Both the position numbers and the translations under genes were made by a program. A model generated the notes under the pieces. That model was not told where the DNA came from. It searched no databases and saw nothing but the letters and a program-made list of their open reading frames with translations. Below are positions 45,552 to 56,318 of a stretch of 64,000 bases of DNA, one piece after another. The stretch is from Aphanomyces cochlioides (Eukaryota; Oomycota; Saprolegniomycetes; Saprolegniales; Verrucalvaceae): assembly GCA_019828595.1 (NCBI GenBank), contig JAHQRK010000026.1, forward strand, positions 868,001-932,000, given 5' to 3'. Every line of letters begins with the position of its first letter. Within the stretch, counting starts at the first letter, position 1.

Positions 45552-47257
45552 GATCGCAACGATGCAGTTTTGAAAATGACAGCATGGACAAATGGTCGAC
45601 CTGTCAGATTTGATCTAAGACGACAGATCCTTCAAGAAATAATACTGATAACCTGTAACAATAAATAAATCTATGAAAGAACTGTACAGTTTGATCAAAT
45701 TGTTGAGAGCAGAATACAGATTAGTCAACTGGTTCCATCCATGACTTGCTGACACGTTGGTCATGACGCGCCACCCAAACTTATGGTGCGATCAAGCAGC
45801 TAGACGAGAGGATGACAAGCTGACAATCAGACCAAAGCACGAAATCATTCGATGGACGCGCTGATTTATGTGAAACAACGAAATGAATGGAAGCTGCTGA
45901 TGAAGAGTCGAGGGAGATACTTGAGAAGCCGAACGTGTACTCTACATGCCATTGGAGCCGCTCGTTAGGATAATCTTTATTAACTTCCCCTACTTAGCTT
46001 GCACGATGTGCACGATTTTATTCTATAAGCCCATCGAGCTCGGTTTTCTACTCAAACATCTAGTCTCTAAGACATGGCTAACATTCTAAGCCGAGGCCAA
46101 AGGCCAAAGGAGGTTCGTCAATGTCTGCTCGAAGTTGGATATGACTTGATACGAATTCCTCCATATGTCATGGCACAATCCGCATGACATCTGCAGGTCG
46201 GACGGACGCGATGGACAAAGTGAAATTCGAAATTTATGTCACGAGCTTCGCAAGCAATGGCATGCTGATGAGCCTTAGCGTTATCCGCGTCCAGAGCCAA
46301 AACATTCCTAGCACTAACGAAGAAGAGACTTTGGCATCGGCCGACTTATCCTCTCGGGGTAGAGGGGCTACGCTCCATTCAAAAGAGATCGCTCAAAATT
46401 TTGTCAAAATGCACAACCAGTCGAAATGTCATGGCGAGCGACCAGGATGCTGTTGTCGCCTCGTCATTTCCATGTGCCATACAAGCGTGCAATGACAAGG
46501 CGAGAGTAATGCACTCGACGCAACGTCCCTTATCCTACAGTACAATCCAACTTACCATTGTTACTATGGAAATGGACTTTCCTCTCCATTAGCCAATCAA
46601 AACGCTTTAAATGAAATTTTAGCCAATCATATAATTTATAGTCTACTAATTTTTATCGAAATCAATACATAAATTCTATTTTATTTAAATTTGAACAGCT
46701 AAATTACACATTTTGGTTCGATAGTGGTGGACTTTTTCTCATTTCAGCCAATCAAGTCGCTCTATTCATGACTTTGACCAATCGAAATTTACCACAGAAA
46801 ATAAAATAATTACAGTTGTTTGGATGAACTCATCACCTTTGCAAGCCAACCTTATAACCGTCCAATCTGAATGCAAAACGTCAAGACATTATAACTAGCT
46901 TTGCCCACCCTCTTGCCCTCTCCTCTCCTCGGAATTCATGGGCGTTGGAGCCCATGAAATTTCAGTTTCGATGTAGAAATGGGGAAATTTTCACCCTGGA
47001 GTCGATTTTTTGCCCATGAAATCTTCAGCGACACTGTGAAGACAGAGGCCAAGTCTCAGTGGCAACTGAAACGCAGCTATGCACAACATGAAAATCCGTT
47101 GACACTGTTCCAAGTTCTGTATCGCGTAGTCACAACGATCCAAACCGCTTTCTTTTCATGAATTGTTCGACAAATCAACGTATTTCGCTAAAAATAGAGT
47201 TCGCGAGTGGTGGCCGTTAAATTGCAACACGTCTCGCATTCTGCAATTTCCTCAACG
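45552..47257. other. Long spacer; CCAAT boxes near the 3' end
   Basis: Between divergent genes. The last about 680 bases hold CCAAT words at about 46593, 46624, 46747 and 46779 in AT-rich sequence, probably the promoter of PLAC8 gene 3. Two direct copies of GCCCATGAAAT with a trailing TTCAG (46950 and 47014) lie nearer the gene. Open frames at 46184-46495 and 46979-47161 are not supported. Confidence 0.45.
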
Positions 47258-47941
47258 ATGATGACTCCAGCCCAAGACAAAGTAGCTCCATCCAGCACAG
47301 CGACGCTTGTGGCCGCAGGACAGCCCAAAGCAAAGCTCGTGCCAGTGCTCAAAGGCTCGTCGGACGATTACCCCGAGCTTGAAGGTACCAACGGCGTTGA
47401 CCACAACGGCATCGCCGTTGGCAGATGGAAGCAAGACTTGTGTGGCTGCTTCAACTCGTGCTTTCCCAACAGTACGCTCTCTTTCTTCCTGACATTGCTG
47501 ATGATGATCTGTCTTGTAGCACTGACGGTCTTCTTGTGCCCTTGTGTGTCGGTAGCACAGATTGCCCACCGCATGGGCTTGGCCACATATACACGTGCGC
47601 TGCTTTCCTTTGGCGTGGTCTATGCGATCTGCACGATCTGCTACTTGGTCGGCACAGTCGGGGGGCGTATCGTGGCCATTATCTTGGGCTTGGCCATGTG
47701 GCTTTGCATCTACCGCATGCGCGTGGCGATCCGCATGGCGTTTCAAATTCCAGGCTCGGTGCGTATCGAACTTGAAACTCTCCACCTTACCGCCTCTGTC
47801 TTGTAGATGCTCGACGATTTATGCTCGACCTTTTGGTGCAATTGCTGCGCGTTGTCTCAAATGGCCACCCATGTCGAATCGTACGACCCATCGCGATGCA
47901 GCATTGGCCCCAAGACGGTTCTCCCTGGCTACAACGTCTAG
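47258..47941 (+). CDS. PLAC8 family protein 3 (two introns)
   Basis: Three exons (introns 47472-47519 and 47759-47806) give 195 aa. The Met-Met start at 47258 precedes a longer, Lys/Pro-rich N-terminus than in the paralogues. Core: NGIAVGRWKQDLCGCFNSCFPN, FLCPCVSVAQIAHRMG, two hydrophobic segments, MAFQIPGS, then FWCNCCALSQMATHVESYDPSRC and a PGYNV end. The first intron is at the same place and phase as in paralogues 1 and 2. The second, after the I-P-G-S motif, is unique to this copy. The first about 40 residues are poorly conserved. Confidence 0.86.
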
Positions 47942-48196
47942 GAGCAGTCAACCTGGCTTCCTTATATATATCTTTGCATTTCAAGTTCGTTCCCCCTCGT
48001 TCCCCCTCGCTCCCCCTCGTTCCCCCTCGCTCCCCCTCGTTTCCCCCTGCGAATTCTGTACTATAATCTTACAGGTCCATGATTTCCCCTGTAGCCAACT
48101 TTACAAGAGCGATGATGGGACAAGACGCTGTCAATTGTACCGTTGGTATGAATTCGTCGTCCAACGGGGGGATCGCCCCCTTGTTTTCTTGCTGTG
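47942..48196. repeat. Spacer with a 10-bp minisatellite
   Basis: From about 47987 to 48049 the unit CGTTCCCCCT/CGCTCCCCCT is repeated about six times in tandem, alternating T and C at one position. The rest is ordinary spacer. Confidence 0.75.
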
Positions 48197-48766
48197 ATGG
48201 ACCATTTCGACTTTGGTTTCATCATGCTCTCGTCGTCCCCCAAGCGTACGGAGCCCGCGACGTCGGAAGCGCACTATGGCGAATCGATGGGCTCTCCTGG
48301 TGGACGTTTTCGCGATGCGAATGGCTTGGTCGTGGGGCAATGGGCAACTGGGTTGTGTTCGTGCTTTGAGAGTATTGTGCCCAACTGCTTGTGGGCGTTT
48401 TGCTGCCCGTGCGTGAGCTTGGCGCAGACGGTGGCCCGCCTTGGTTTGTACGACTACGTGGCGTCGCTGTTGGTTTTCTTTTTGCTCTACGCGAGTGGCT
48501 TTGGCGCCATGATTGCGTGGCTCTTTTTGTGGTACTTTCGCTACAAGTTTCGCACGTGGTTCCGCCTTGAAGGATCCTGTTTGGCCGATTGCTGTGCGAC
48601 GTTGTGCTGCCCTTGCTGCGTCTTGGCGCAACTGGCCACGCATACTGGATCCTACCAACCTGGCGAATGTCATTTGGAAGCCAAGCGAACGCTCCCTGGC
48701 TACACCGACATGCTCCGAAGCAATGGCCCTCCTGGCGACTCTAGACAACCATCTACTGTGGTCTAG
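48197..48766 (+). CDS. PLAC8 family protein 4 (intronless)
   Basis: A single frame of 189 aa from ATG 48197; a second in-frame Met at 48224 (MLSSSPKR) is an alternative start. Core: NGLVVGQWATGLCSCFESIVPNCLWAFCCPCVSLAQTVARLG, hydrophobic segments VASLLVFFLLYASGFGAMIAWLFLWYF, a basic FRYKFRTWFRLEGSC turn, then CCATLCCPCCVLAQLATHTGSY and PGYTDM. Unlike paralogues 1-3 it has no intron at the P-N junction. It is G/C-rich in third positions compared with paralogues 1 and 2. Confidence 0.86.
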   Translation: MDHFDFGFIMLSSSPKRTEPATSEAHYGESMGSPGGRFRDANGLVVGQWATGLCSCFESIVPNCLWAFCCPCVSLAQTVARLGLYDYVASLLVFFLLYASGFGAMIAWLFLWYFRYKFRTWFRLEGSCLADCCATLCCPCCVLAQLATHTGSYQPGECHLEAKRTLPGYTDMLRSNGPPGDSRQPSTVV

Positions 48767-49246
48767 TGATTTTTCTAAGCAGAATTCAATGCAACGTCGC
48801 GTTTGTGACGTTCTGAAGGCGGCTAGTCACCCGAAACGCCTACTTGAGCACACTACGCGCCCCCTCCCCCCTAGGCAACTCCACGGCCGTGTCCATCAGG
48901 ATAGCGTTGGACCGGCACTCCCCCCGAAACCCCTGCATCTGCGAGTGAGCTGCAGTTTCTTGTGTTCCAGGTAACAGTGTGAAGGGTTGAAGGGGTTTGT
49001 ATGCTGTTTTCAAGCAGGAAACGTGGCGCTGAGTCGATGTTGTCGTCCAGTTTGGCCATGGCGAGAGGCGAAAGATTGCCTCGCCATGCGCGACGACGAC
49101 GGTTCGTGCCACCTTGTAGCTCGCAAAGCTTCGATATCTCTCGAGTGAAACGGCATGGAGAGCTCCATACGATCTCTCTGTGGTTTGTATCCTCGGTCGA
49201 TGTCTTCTAGATTGCAGCTCGTGTCACTTTTGGAATTGCCGCAGCG
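48767..49246. other. Spacer between PLAC8 genes 4 and 5
   Basis: Contains a C-rich run (CGCCCCCTCCCCCC, near 48859) and a G-rich variant of the dispersed repeat (GAAGGGTTGAAGGGGTTT, near 48979). Frames on either strand are shadows or motif-free. Confidence 0.45.
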
Positions 49247-49783
49247 ATGGCGGAGCCATACGTGACGACGGCGACGCCTGTGGCTGCGACGCCCAATGTG
49301 GATCCCCTCGGCGCGGAAACGACCACGTTGCTCGTGGGCAAGTGGAAGTCGGACCTCTTCTCGTGCTTTGACAGCATTTTGCCCAACTGCCTCTGCTCTT
49401 GCTGCTGTCCTTGCGTCACGCTGGGCCAAATCGTCGCCCGACTTGGCCTTGGCGAGTTTATGATCACGGCGATCGTCTCTGGTGTGCTCATGTGCACGTC
49501 GTTTGGAGGGCTCTTGGTCCTCCTCTACGTCTTCTACCTCCGCTACAAGTTCCGCACCATGCTGCGTATCCCTGGCTCGGCTTGCGGCGACTGCTGTGCG
49601 TCGTTCTGGTGCGGTTGCTGCGTCTTGGCCCAAATGGCCACCCACGCCGACTCGTACACGCCAGGCGAGTGCACGTGCAGCGCCAAGAACACGCTGCCTG
49701 GCTACAGCACGATGCTGTCGTCGAATCCAGCAGAGCCGACACCGACGGCCGTGCCTGTCGCGGAGCCATCGACCAAAGTCTAA
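49247..49783 (+). CDS. PLAC8 family protein 5 (intronless)
   Basis: A single frame of 178 aa from ATG 49247 (MAEPYVTTATPVAATPNVDP). Core: LLVGKWKSDLFSCFDSILPNCLCSCCCPCVTLGQIVARLGLG, a double hydrophobic region (ITAIVSGVLMCTSFGGLLVLLYVFYL), KFRTMLRIPGSACGDCCASFWCGCCVLAQMATHADSY and an LPGYSTMLSSN end. It is closest to paralogue 6, 2 kb downstream, sharing the start style and a V-P-V-A-E/D-P-x-x-K-V end, so the pair is a recent tandem duplication. No intron. Confidence 0.88.
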   Translation: MAEPYVTTATPVAATPNVDPLGAETTTLLVGKWKSDLFSCFDSILPNCLCSCCCPCVTLGQIVARLGLGEFMITAIVSGVLMCTSFGGLLVLLYVFYLRYKFRTMLRIPGSACGDCCASFWCGCCVLAQMATHADSYTPGECTCSAKNTLPGYSTMLSSNPAEPTPTAVPVAEPSTKV

Positions 49784-51803
49784 TCGGGTACAAGCCGCCC
49801 TCTAATTTGGGTCAACAGTGTGAAGTAATACATGATTATAAGTGTCGTCACAAGCCAAAGGGGGAGGAAATCCTGGCCACACCGCCGTCCGAAGGACATG
49901 GATGCACAACTAAGTTGCGGGCAATGCAAGCTACGAGCATGCCCAACGCAGCGTTCTAGCGCGCCAAGTGCCCGTGGCGACCGACTAAACCGACAGTGCC
50001 ATCAGCCACACTACATGACGAGCATTGCGCCGCAATACGCCAGCATCAACTGCGGAAACTAGGAGCGCCTGGAAGCCATTGAAGCTTGCTACCGAGAGCA
50101 CGAGCCCGTGAGGGCTAGACTTTATCGTGCCTTGAGCCGTCCCGACGACGCTTCTCACTGCGGTGGTTGCAAGGAAAGCTGAATGGTAGATAGCTAGGAG
50201 AATACTCTCCTGATTGCCTCATGCTGGAGCGGGCAGTCCAAGCTAGCTAGCTTGTAAAGTTGACTGCTCTGGTCCTCCTGGTTTTCACTCATGGCTGTGA
50301 GCTACGATGGCTTCCTCCTCCTGGAGATCTCTCAACACATTTGTGGCTGCAGGTAAAGCAGCGAGGACGACTCTCTCTCTCCCCACCGACCTTCCATATT
50401 ACACTGCTAATGTAGGGGCACTACTCTGTGTCCATGAAGCCTCCTCCTCTGTGCACCCATGACGACACTTTCCAGGAGCTCGATGGGCTTTCGACGCTCG
50501 TGGATCACCTACAAATCCCCACCTCGTAACTACACGCCAAGCCTTGACTCCAAGCAACGATGAGCATCTTCACAGCTACAGCCAGCTATTCTTCAGCAGC
50601 ATCGTCATGTCCAACAGCCTTTCTCTCTAGTTGTGGCTACGCTGCAGTACAAAATTGACCACGAGAACCCATGACAAGGTTCTTCGTCAATCTTGAAGAC
50701 GCGTTTCCTCTCTGGACAGAACTGGATACGCCCCTGCTAGCTTGGAATGCTCAAAATGGCTTTCGCCTTCTCAACCCTTCTTTCTTTCTTGAATGGCCGC
50801 AGAAAGCAGCCACGAGAACGTTGAAGATTCAACGAATCTCTGGGTTTCGAACCCGATGCCTCGACGCTTCCGTTTACAAATCCACCCAAGTTCAACAATT
50901 CCACGCGCTGCGATCTTGATAAAGCCACGCGACTTGCCACGCGACAGGACAAGGGAAGCTCTCCGTGCGTGTACGTTATTGAACTTGAGGAAGCGGTGGA
51001 AATCCTTGGATCCGGCTGACAATATGATGTTTTTCTCGGCGGTACCGGCGTCTTTTTCGTCACTTCTTGCGGCAAATTGTCGACGAGATGCTGCTGAGTA
51101 AGCCAAGCTAGCTGGGCAAGCCATGGCGCGGTCGTACCCGTGGCAAACGACCGACGACATGTGGCGTATGTTGTACGTCACTTGTATTTTTATACTGGAT
51201 TTTTGTATGCAATGTCAAAAGTTCGCAAAGTTCAAGGCAAAGTCAACTTTCATCTCGAGTTCGATTGGCTATAATATGATATTAGTAATTCCTGAGATAA
51301 TCTTATAAACTAATATTTATTGAAAAATCATATATAATGATACATGGGGTTTGACAAGTTTTCTATATTTTCAGCTTAAGACGTGGTAAATTAGACTTTA
51401 TTGTTATAATTAATAACTGTATTAATAAGTATACTGTACAATATAATAAGTTATTGTAATATCCTGGTGGATAACTCGATTGTCATCATACATTAAAGTT
51501 AGCCTCAACTGAACTTTATTCAATGCTCGTTAAAGCTTCCCTGCAAGACTACCAAGTTATATAACCAGTCTAGATCTATTCCTCTTGAATAAGCTCGTGT
51601 TTTCAAGCTTGTTTCGTCTTTCGAGGTGTCGTCAACATGCACGAGATTTCATTTTGGGTACAAAAGTGTAGTCAGGTTGCGTATCTTTTTTTACAAGGAG
51701 CAAGCTCCATGGACTGTAGCGTCTTGGTTGTGTGCTTTGTCGCACGGCTTCGAAATTTGCTCATTTTCCAATTTGCCAAGCTCGACAAAACCAATCGAAT
51801 CCC
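49784..51803. other. 2-kb spacer between PLAC8 genes 5 and 6, no supported gene
   Basis: The first 1.4 kb has mixed composition; frames at 50671-50919 and 50771-51181 overlap on opposite strands without motifs. A GGGTTTCGAACCC word at 50841 resembles a pol III B box, but no A box stands at the right distance. 51190-51600 is strongly AT-rich and probably includes the promoter of PLAC8 gene 6. Confidence 0.45.
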
Positions 51804-52337
51804 ATGGGCGAAGAATATGTAGCCGCTGCGACGCCTGGCCCTGCCACGCCCCCCGTCGAGATCAATCCGCTCGTTGCTGAAGACACCTCATTGGTCGTGG
51901 GCGAGTGGAAGACGGGGCTCTTCTCGTGCTTTGACAATATCTTGCCCAACTGCCTCTGCTCTTGCTTTTGCCCTTGCATCACGTTGGGCCAAATCGTCGC
52001 TCGGTTGGGCGTGGCCAACTTTGTCTTTGCGGCCGTTGCGACGTTTTTGCTCTGCTGCACTGCTGTCGGCTCTGTCTTGGTCTTCTTGTACATCTTTTTC
52101 TTCCGCACCAAGTTTCGCAAGATGCTCCGCATTCCTGGCTCCGATCTCGAAGACTGCTGCGCGTCGTTCTGGTGCAGTTGCTGCGTCTTGGCCCAATTGG
52201 CCACCCACACCGGATCGTACACGCCAGGGTCGTGCACGTGGAAGCCAAAGGACACACTGCCAGGCTACAGCACAATGCTCTTATCGAATGCCGAGCCCGT
52301 AGCCGTGCCCGTGGCCGATCCACCGAGCAAAGTCTAA
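51804..52337 (+). CDS. PLAC8 family protein 6 (intronless)
   Basis: A single frame of 177 aa from ATG 51804 (MGEEYVAAATPGPATPPVEI); the open frame extends upstream only through a GTG. Core: LVVGEWKTGLFSCFDNILPNCLCSCFCPCITLGQIVARLG, hydrophobic VFAAVATFLLCCTAVGSVLVFLYIFFF, KFRKMLRIPGSDLEDCCASFWCSCCVLAQLATHTGSYTPGSC and LPGYSTMLLSN. It ends V-A-D-P-P-S-K-V like paralogue 5. It is the last of the six PLAC8 genes. Confidence 0.88.
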   Translation: MGEEYVAAATPGPATPPVEINPLVAEDTSLVVGEWKTGLFSCFDNILPNCLCSCFCPCITLGQIVARLGVANFVFAAVATFLLCCTAVGSVLVFLYIFFFRTKFRKMLRIPGSDLEDCCASFWCSCCVLAQLATHTGSYTPGSCTWKPKDTLPGYSTMLLSNAEPVAVPVADPPSKV

Positions 52338-53177
52338 GCTGTCCGAGTTTTTGATTAAGTGCATGTTAATCGACAGCGATTTTGGCTGGCAGTTGGCGAT
52401 TTTGGGCATGGAGAGCATAGCGGGAATTCTACATGGCTGTAGGCACGCAAGCCAAGAAGCAATGAGAAAATCGCAGGCTTCAAAGAGTAGCAACGTGCTC
52501 TGGACTCAAGAGAATGCGCCTCTCGAGCGTCCAGTGGACGTGAAATATTGCAAGTTCAACATGACTTGCATTGCCTTTCTGGAATATAAATGAGATTTAA
52601 AATAAATAATGAAATAACCCCTACACCCCGTGTGCTGCCAACCCTTCAAAATTTAACCCCTGCACCCCCAAACAACATCCCTAAAGGCATGCATGAAATG
52701 GATGAAGAACTACTCGATAGCTGTGTGTTGGATCGGTGGAGGGCAGCTGCTACGGAGCTTAAGAAGCTGAAGCATCGATGGAGGTTTTTACCAATACCCA
52801 CTGACGACTTGCAGTCCAACGAATTTTGGGATTGCTGGGGGCTACAGATGCGAGAGCCTTCACGTTAATATGTGAAGATTATGGCAAATTGTATGGGCAA
52901 GGGTGTTTCCCCGTGTGAAGGAGACTGGTGAGTCTAGCGAGCGTAAAACAGTCGAGCCCGATGAATCAATTCATTAGTAAGATTGATTTCTTGACCATAC
53001 TGGACTTGTTCATGAACGACTGGCGACTTTAACGCAATCGTAAAGAAGCGTTGGCCTTGGTCTCAGTAGTTTTGTTGTTCCTGGGAATACTCTGCAGTTT
53101 GACAGCGTCGGGGAAATCCATAGATGTCGTTGATTCGACAGCGTTTCATTGGGAAGATTGCAAGTTTCTCGTTGGAA
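52338..53177. other. Spacer with two copies of the AACCCCTGCACCCC-type word
   Basis: AACCCCTACACCCCGTG (52615) and AACCCCTGCACCCCCAAA (52658) lie within the start of a 92-codon frame (52590-52868) whose remainder (LDRWRAAATELKKLKHRWRF) has no recognised family. The frame may be a fragment of an old repeat element rather than a gene. Confidence 0.4.
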
Positions 53178-53581
53178 TCAAAACTCGATCGAGCTGGTGG
53201 ATCGACTTCTTTCTTTGGACTGAGATGTACGAGACGACGGTCGCCAGACGAGACGCCAACTCCGTCGACGACTTGATCGATTGGATGAATACATGCTACT
53301 GTCGCCACCGTAGCTGCTGATGAGAAATTGGTTACTATAGAGTGATGTCGCGTGCTCTGACCGACACCAGTCTGTCGATTCTGACTGAGATGTTGGCGCC
53401 AATACTTGATATCTGCAGACAAGATTAATCTCGCGCATGTCTTCAGTGTATGAACACACCTGACTGACGGAAGGTCGCTGCTGATCGTGAATGCACTATT
53501 GACGAGGCTTTCGGATGCGCTGGATGGAGGTTGCGCGGTTGACGACGGCGCGGTGGAATCGATGGAGTGGCAGCATCCCAT
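53178..53581 (-). CDS. Small predicted N-myristoylated/palmitoylated protein (MGCCHS start)
   Basis: Two exons (intron 53413-53459) give 118 aa. The N-terminus MGCCHSIDS fits the consensus for N-myristoylation at Gly2 with palmitoylation at Cys3/Cys4, as in many membrane-anchored signalling proteins. The rest is Ser/Arg-rich and disordered, ending SKERSRSTSSIEF. No domain is recognised. The upstream extension of the frame (MDQRYKP...) is rejected because the MGC start matches the two neighbouring genes and the splice then keeps one frame to the stop. Confidence 0.6.
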
Positions 53582-54431
53582 CTTGATAAAAAGGCAATGG
53601 AGAATCACTCGGGGTAGAAACAGGTCGGATGCGATCTCGTAGAGGCTGGGTTTGTATCTTTGGTCCACATGTCGTTACAACGATTTCTAAACGAGTTGGA
53701 GCCTGCAAGAGCCTTATTCTAAGCAAGGACAAGCTTAGAAAAAGGCATAAGAACTTGTTGGTTCAAGCAGACTCCATCTAGTCAGCGGCATTCTTGCGCG
53801 AGTGGGCCAAGAATTTCGATTCTTAAATGGCTGGCAGCCCCGCAATGTGGAAATGTGATAGATTTGATTGGCTGATTCAAAATGGCGGTTACAAATTGAA
53901 CCAATGAAAATGGCTCATTTTAGATTCTATGATGCCATTGGCTAGTTTCAAAATGAGATGACTGTAACAGAATTGGTCGTCAGGTTTGAAATGTTTTCTC
54001 ATCCCTCCACGTGGTTTTAAGAATGGAAAGCTGTGAGAAATCAAGAAAATGCTGACTTTGTGTGGTCGCATTGTTCTTCAGGGCATTCAGATGATATTTC
54101 CAGCGCACTAGGTACAATACACTGCCTAGAGATTGCATGGAAACCTGTGGTGGAAGTTTGCCGCTGTGGATAGTGTCTGCAGGACACGTCCTGATGGCCG
54201 CATGGTTGACGATTCTATTCTTGGGTTTCTCGCTGCTGGTGCATAGAAGGATTGCTCGGAATTCCCTGTCGTTCAAAGCGTGAAACTTGTGTTACCTTCT
54301 CTCTGCTACGGTTGAAATTACAACATGCGCCAAGGTTTGCACCGCTACAAATGCGCATGATGCACTGTTACTTCTAGTTTCTTTACCGCAGCAATGCCGA
54401 TGAAGATTTGCATTGAGAAACGTAGAGCTTT
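53582..54431. promoter_or_regulatory. Divergent promoter region between two MGC genes
   Basis: Reverse and direct CCAAT words at about 53869 (GATTGGCTGATT) and 53899 (AACCAATGAAAATGG). No supported gene within; frames at 53889-54276 on the minus strand are motif-free. Confidence 0.45.
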
Positions 54432-55067
54432 ATGGGCTGCCAGCAATCTGTCGCCGCTTCTTCGCCAGGACAGCGTCCTAGCTTGTTATCTCCAGCCATG
54501 GCCATCCAACGCTCGCCAAAGAACGCGAAGGCACTAAATCCTGGTCAACTTGGTAGCGAAGACAGCATGTTCCAGTAGGTCTCCTTTCCTTGAATGGGAT
54601 GGTTGTCAGGCATTCGTAGGTACACAAGCGACCAGAGCACGTCGTCGGATGCACCACCGCCAGCCACACTGCGAACTGACACGTTCATCGCGATTGAGCT
54701 GAACCAGTACGACTCATCGATCGACAACATTTGGTCGGATTCGGATGGACCTCAGAGCCACGGGGAGTCGTCCGCGCCGCCTCGTAGCGACGCGAATGGC
54801 AACATTTGGGCCATCCAGTCAGCCCAGCCAAGCTGGCGTAATATATTTGCCAGTGGGTCGGCCGTCAACCAAGACCAGTCGTGGCCAAGCGAGCCATCCT
54901 CCGAGTCGGCGGTGAACAACTTGTGGAGCCAAGGGCAATCAGCGAGCGGCGCGACGGGCGGCTTTATGGCCAAGCCACCGATCTCAACTCTGAATGTGAT
55001 CAACGAAGACACGACTCTCCGAGAGAAAATTCCCCCTCCAAGTCGTCTCCGTGTGACGGGAGCGTAA
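54432..55067 (+). CDS. Predicted lipid-anchored protein with MGCQQS start
   Basis: Two exons (54432-54574 and 54620-55067, joined by a 45-nt intron) give 196 aa. It starts MGCQQSVAASSPGQRP, with Gly2 and Cys3 as in dual-acylated proteins. Three spaced copies of a D/N-N-I/L-W motif (SIDNIWSDSD, NGNIWAIQS, VNNLWSQGQ) stand in a Ser/Asn/Gln-rich disordered chain, suggesting short linear binding sites. It ends REKIPPPSRLRVTGA. No enzyme domain. Confidence 0.65.
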
Positions 55068-56318
55068 AAATAATTCCAGGATTAGTAGCATGAGTACATT
55101 GCATTTCGCAAGGCACGTCAAGGCGTGTCAGACAGGTCAAATCAACGACGACAGTACTGTGTACACTCGGATAGAAATGCGTCACAGGCCATAAAAATGA
55201 GAGCTCACACGCTGTCACGCAAGCAGTCGCAGCGTCGACCATCGTGACAACCGCCGTGACTCAGTGTGGAGGTGGTGGGGTTGAGATAGATAATTCTTCA
55301 AGTTTATTTATTTGAATACTCTCTCCGACAGATTCAACGAATCTCGTCGGAAAGACTCGAGGGAAATCCGTCTCGACGGTGGCGACTGCGCTTTTTTCAG
55401 AGGATGCTCCTCGACGTCGTCGTAGCTGATTGTTGGGCGCACCTCCGTCGAGGAAAGTGGTCAACCCAAGTCGTCACCACTGGCCAACTAATTGACGGAA
55501 CAATGTTCTAGAATTCCAGAAGACGACCAACGTGCAAACTCAAGTGCAAAGTGCACTTTGCGACGACGCAGGTGTACTGAGATCGACGGAAAGTAGACCA
55601 TGTCGATGGCACTCTGGCATTCGCGTCACCAACGGAGCAACTTTATTTCTTCCTTACGACAGCGCAACGACAGGTCACGAGACGATGGCAGTGGAAATGA
55701 GGACGGTCCTCTTGGTTCCTGTTATGCAGCAGGGCACTTTAGCCAGTATCGGGTTAGTCTCGTAAGCTATCGTCTGTGTCCAGAGACGGCATGGTGAGTT
55801 TGGCGTCTCGGGAAGTGCACCTTGCCTTTCTCATCGCCGGCTGGTTACCAACCCATGCGGTTCAACGTTCGAGTCGTTGAGTCTTCAATAATTTCCGCCT
55901 CGTCGATCCTGTCTTCTTCAAGAAAGCGCCGTCATCTAGGTGGATGCCACGTCCTTCTCTTCCACACATACACAGTCGTCGTCTTGATTCGCCTGCCCTC
56001 TCCAAAAACGATCCTAGACGTCGTTGCCGCGATGGGTGCAGACTTCCTAGACGTCACGAAAATGCACAAGAGCTAGCAGTGTGACAGACCTCTACGATGG
56101 ATATCTCTTCAGAGGCGTGGCGATTCGTCGCACGCACTCTCTCTCATTTCTTGTGGTAAAAACGATTGTCGTAATGCACTCCCAGCTGGTTTCCAAGCGT
56201 GGCGACGTGAGTAACATCCTGCCTTTCAACGATCTAAACCCTCAGATCCCCCAACCTTCTATCGTTCTTTCTCTTCATTCTTCAATTCTCCACCTCACGA
56301 CCACAAAGAAATCTCATC
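55068..56318. other. Spacer; pyrimidine-rich promoter of the PX gene at its end
   Basis: Frames at 55261-55464 (-) and 55532-56076 (+) have no recognised motif. A perfect 16-bp palindrome GCAAAGTGCACTTTGC lies at 55546-55561. The last 60 bases are a C/T-rich tract typical of initiator-type start regions. Confidence 0.45.

Noticed and set aside
48131..48748. 205-codon minus-strand frame
   Set aside because: Antisense shadow of PLAC8 gene 4.
49010..49645. 211-codon frame on the minus strand
   Set aside because: Shadow of PLAC8 gene 5 on the opposite strand; its composition mirrors the Cys codons of the real gene.
50841..50853. B-box-like GGGTTTCGAACCC suggesting a tRNA
   Set aside because: No A box at the proper distance on either strand and no cloverleaf.
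51761..52255. Long minus-strand frame opposite PLAC8 gene 6
   Set aside because: Antisense shadow; the plus-strand frame has the family motifs.
52590..52868. 92-codon frame as a gene
   Set aside because: Its start lies in the dispersed AACCCCTGCACCCC repeats and there is no homology or promoter box; probably part of an old repeat.
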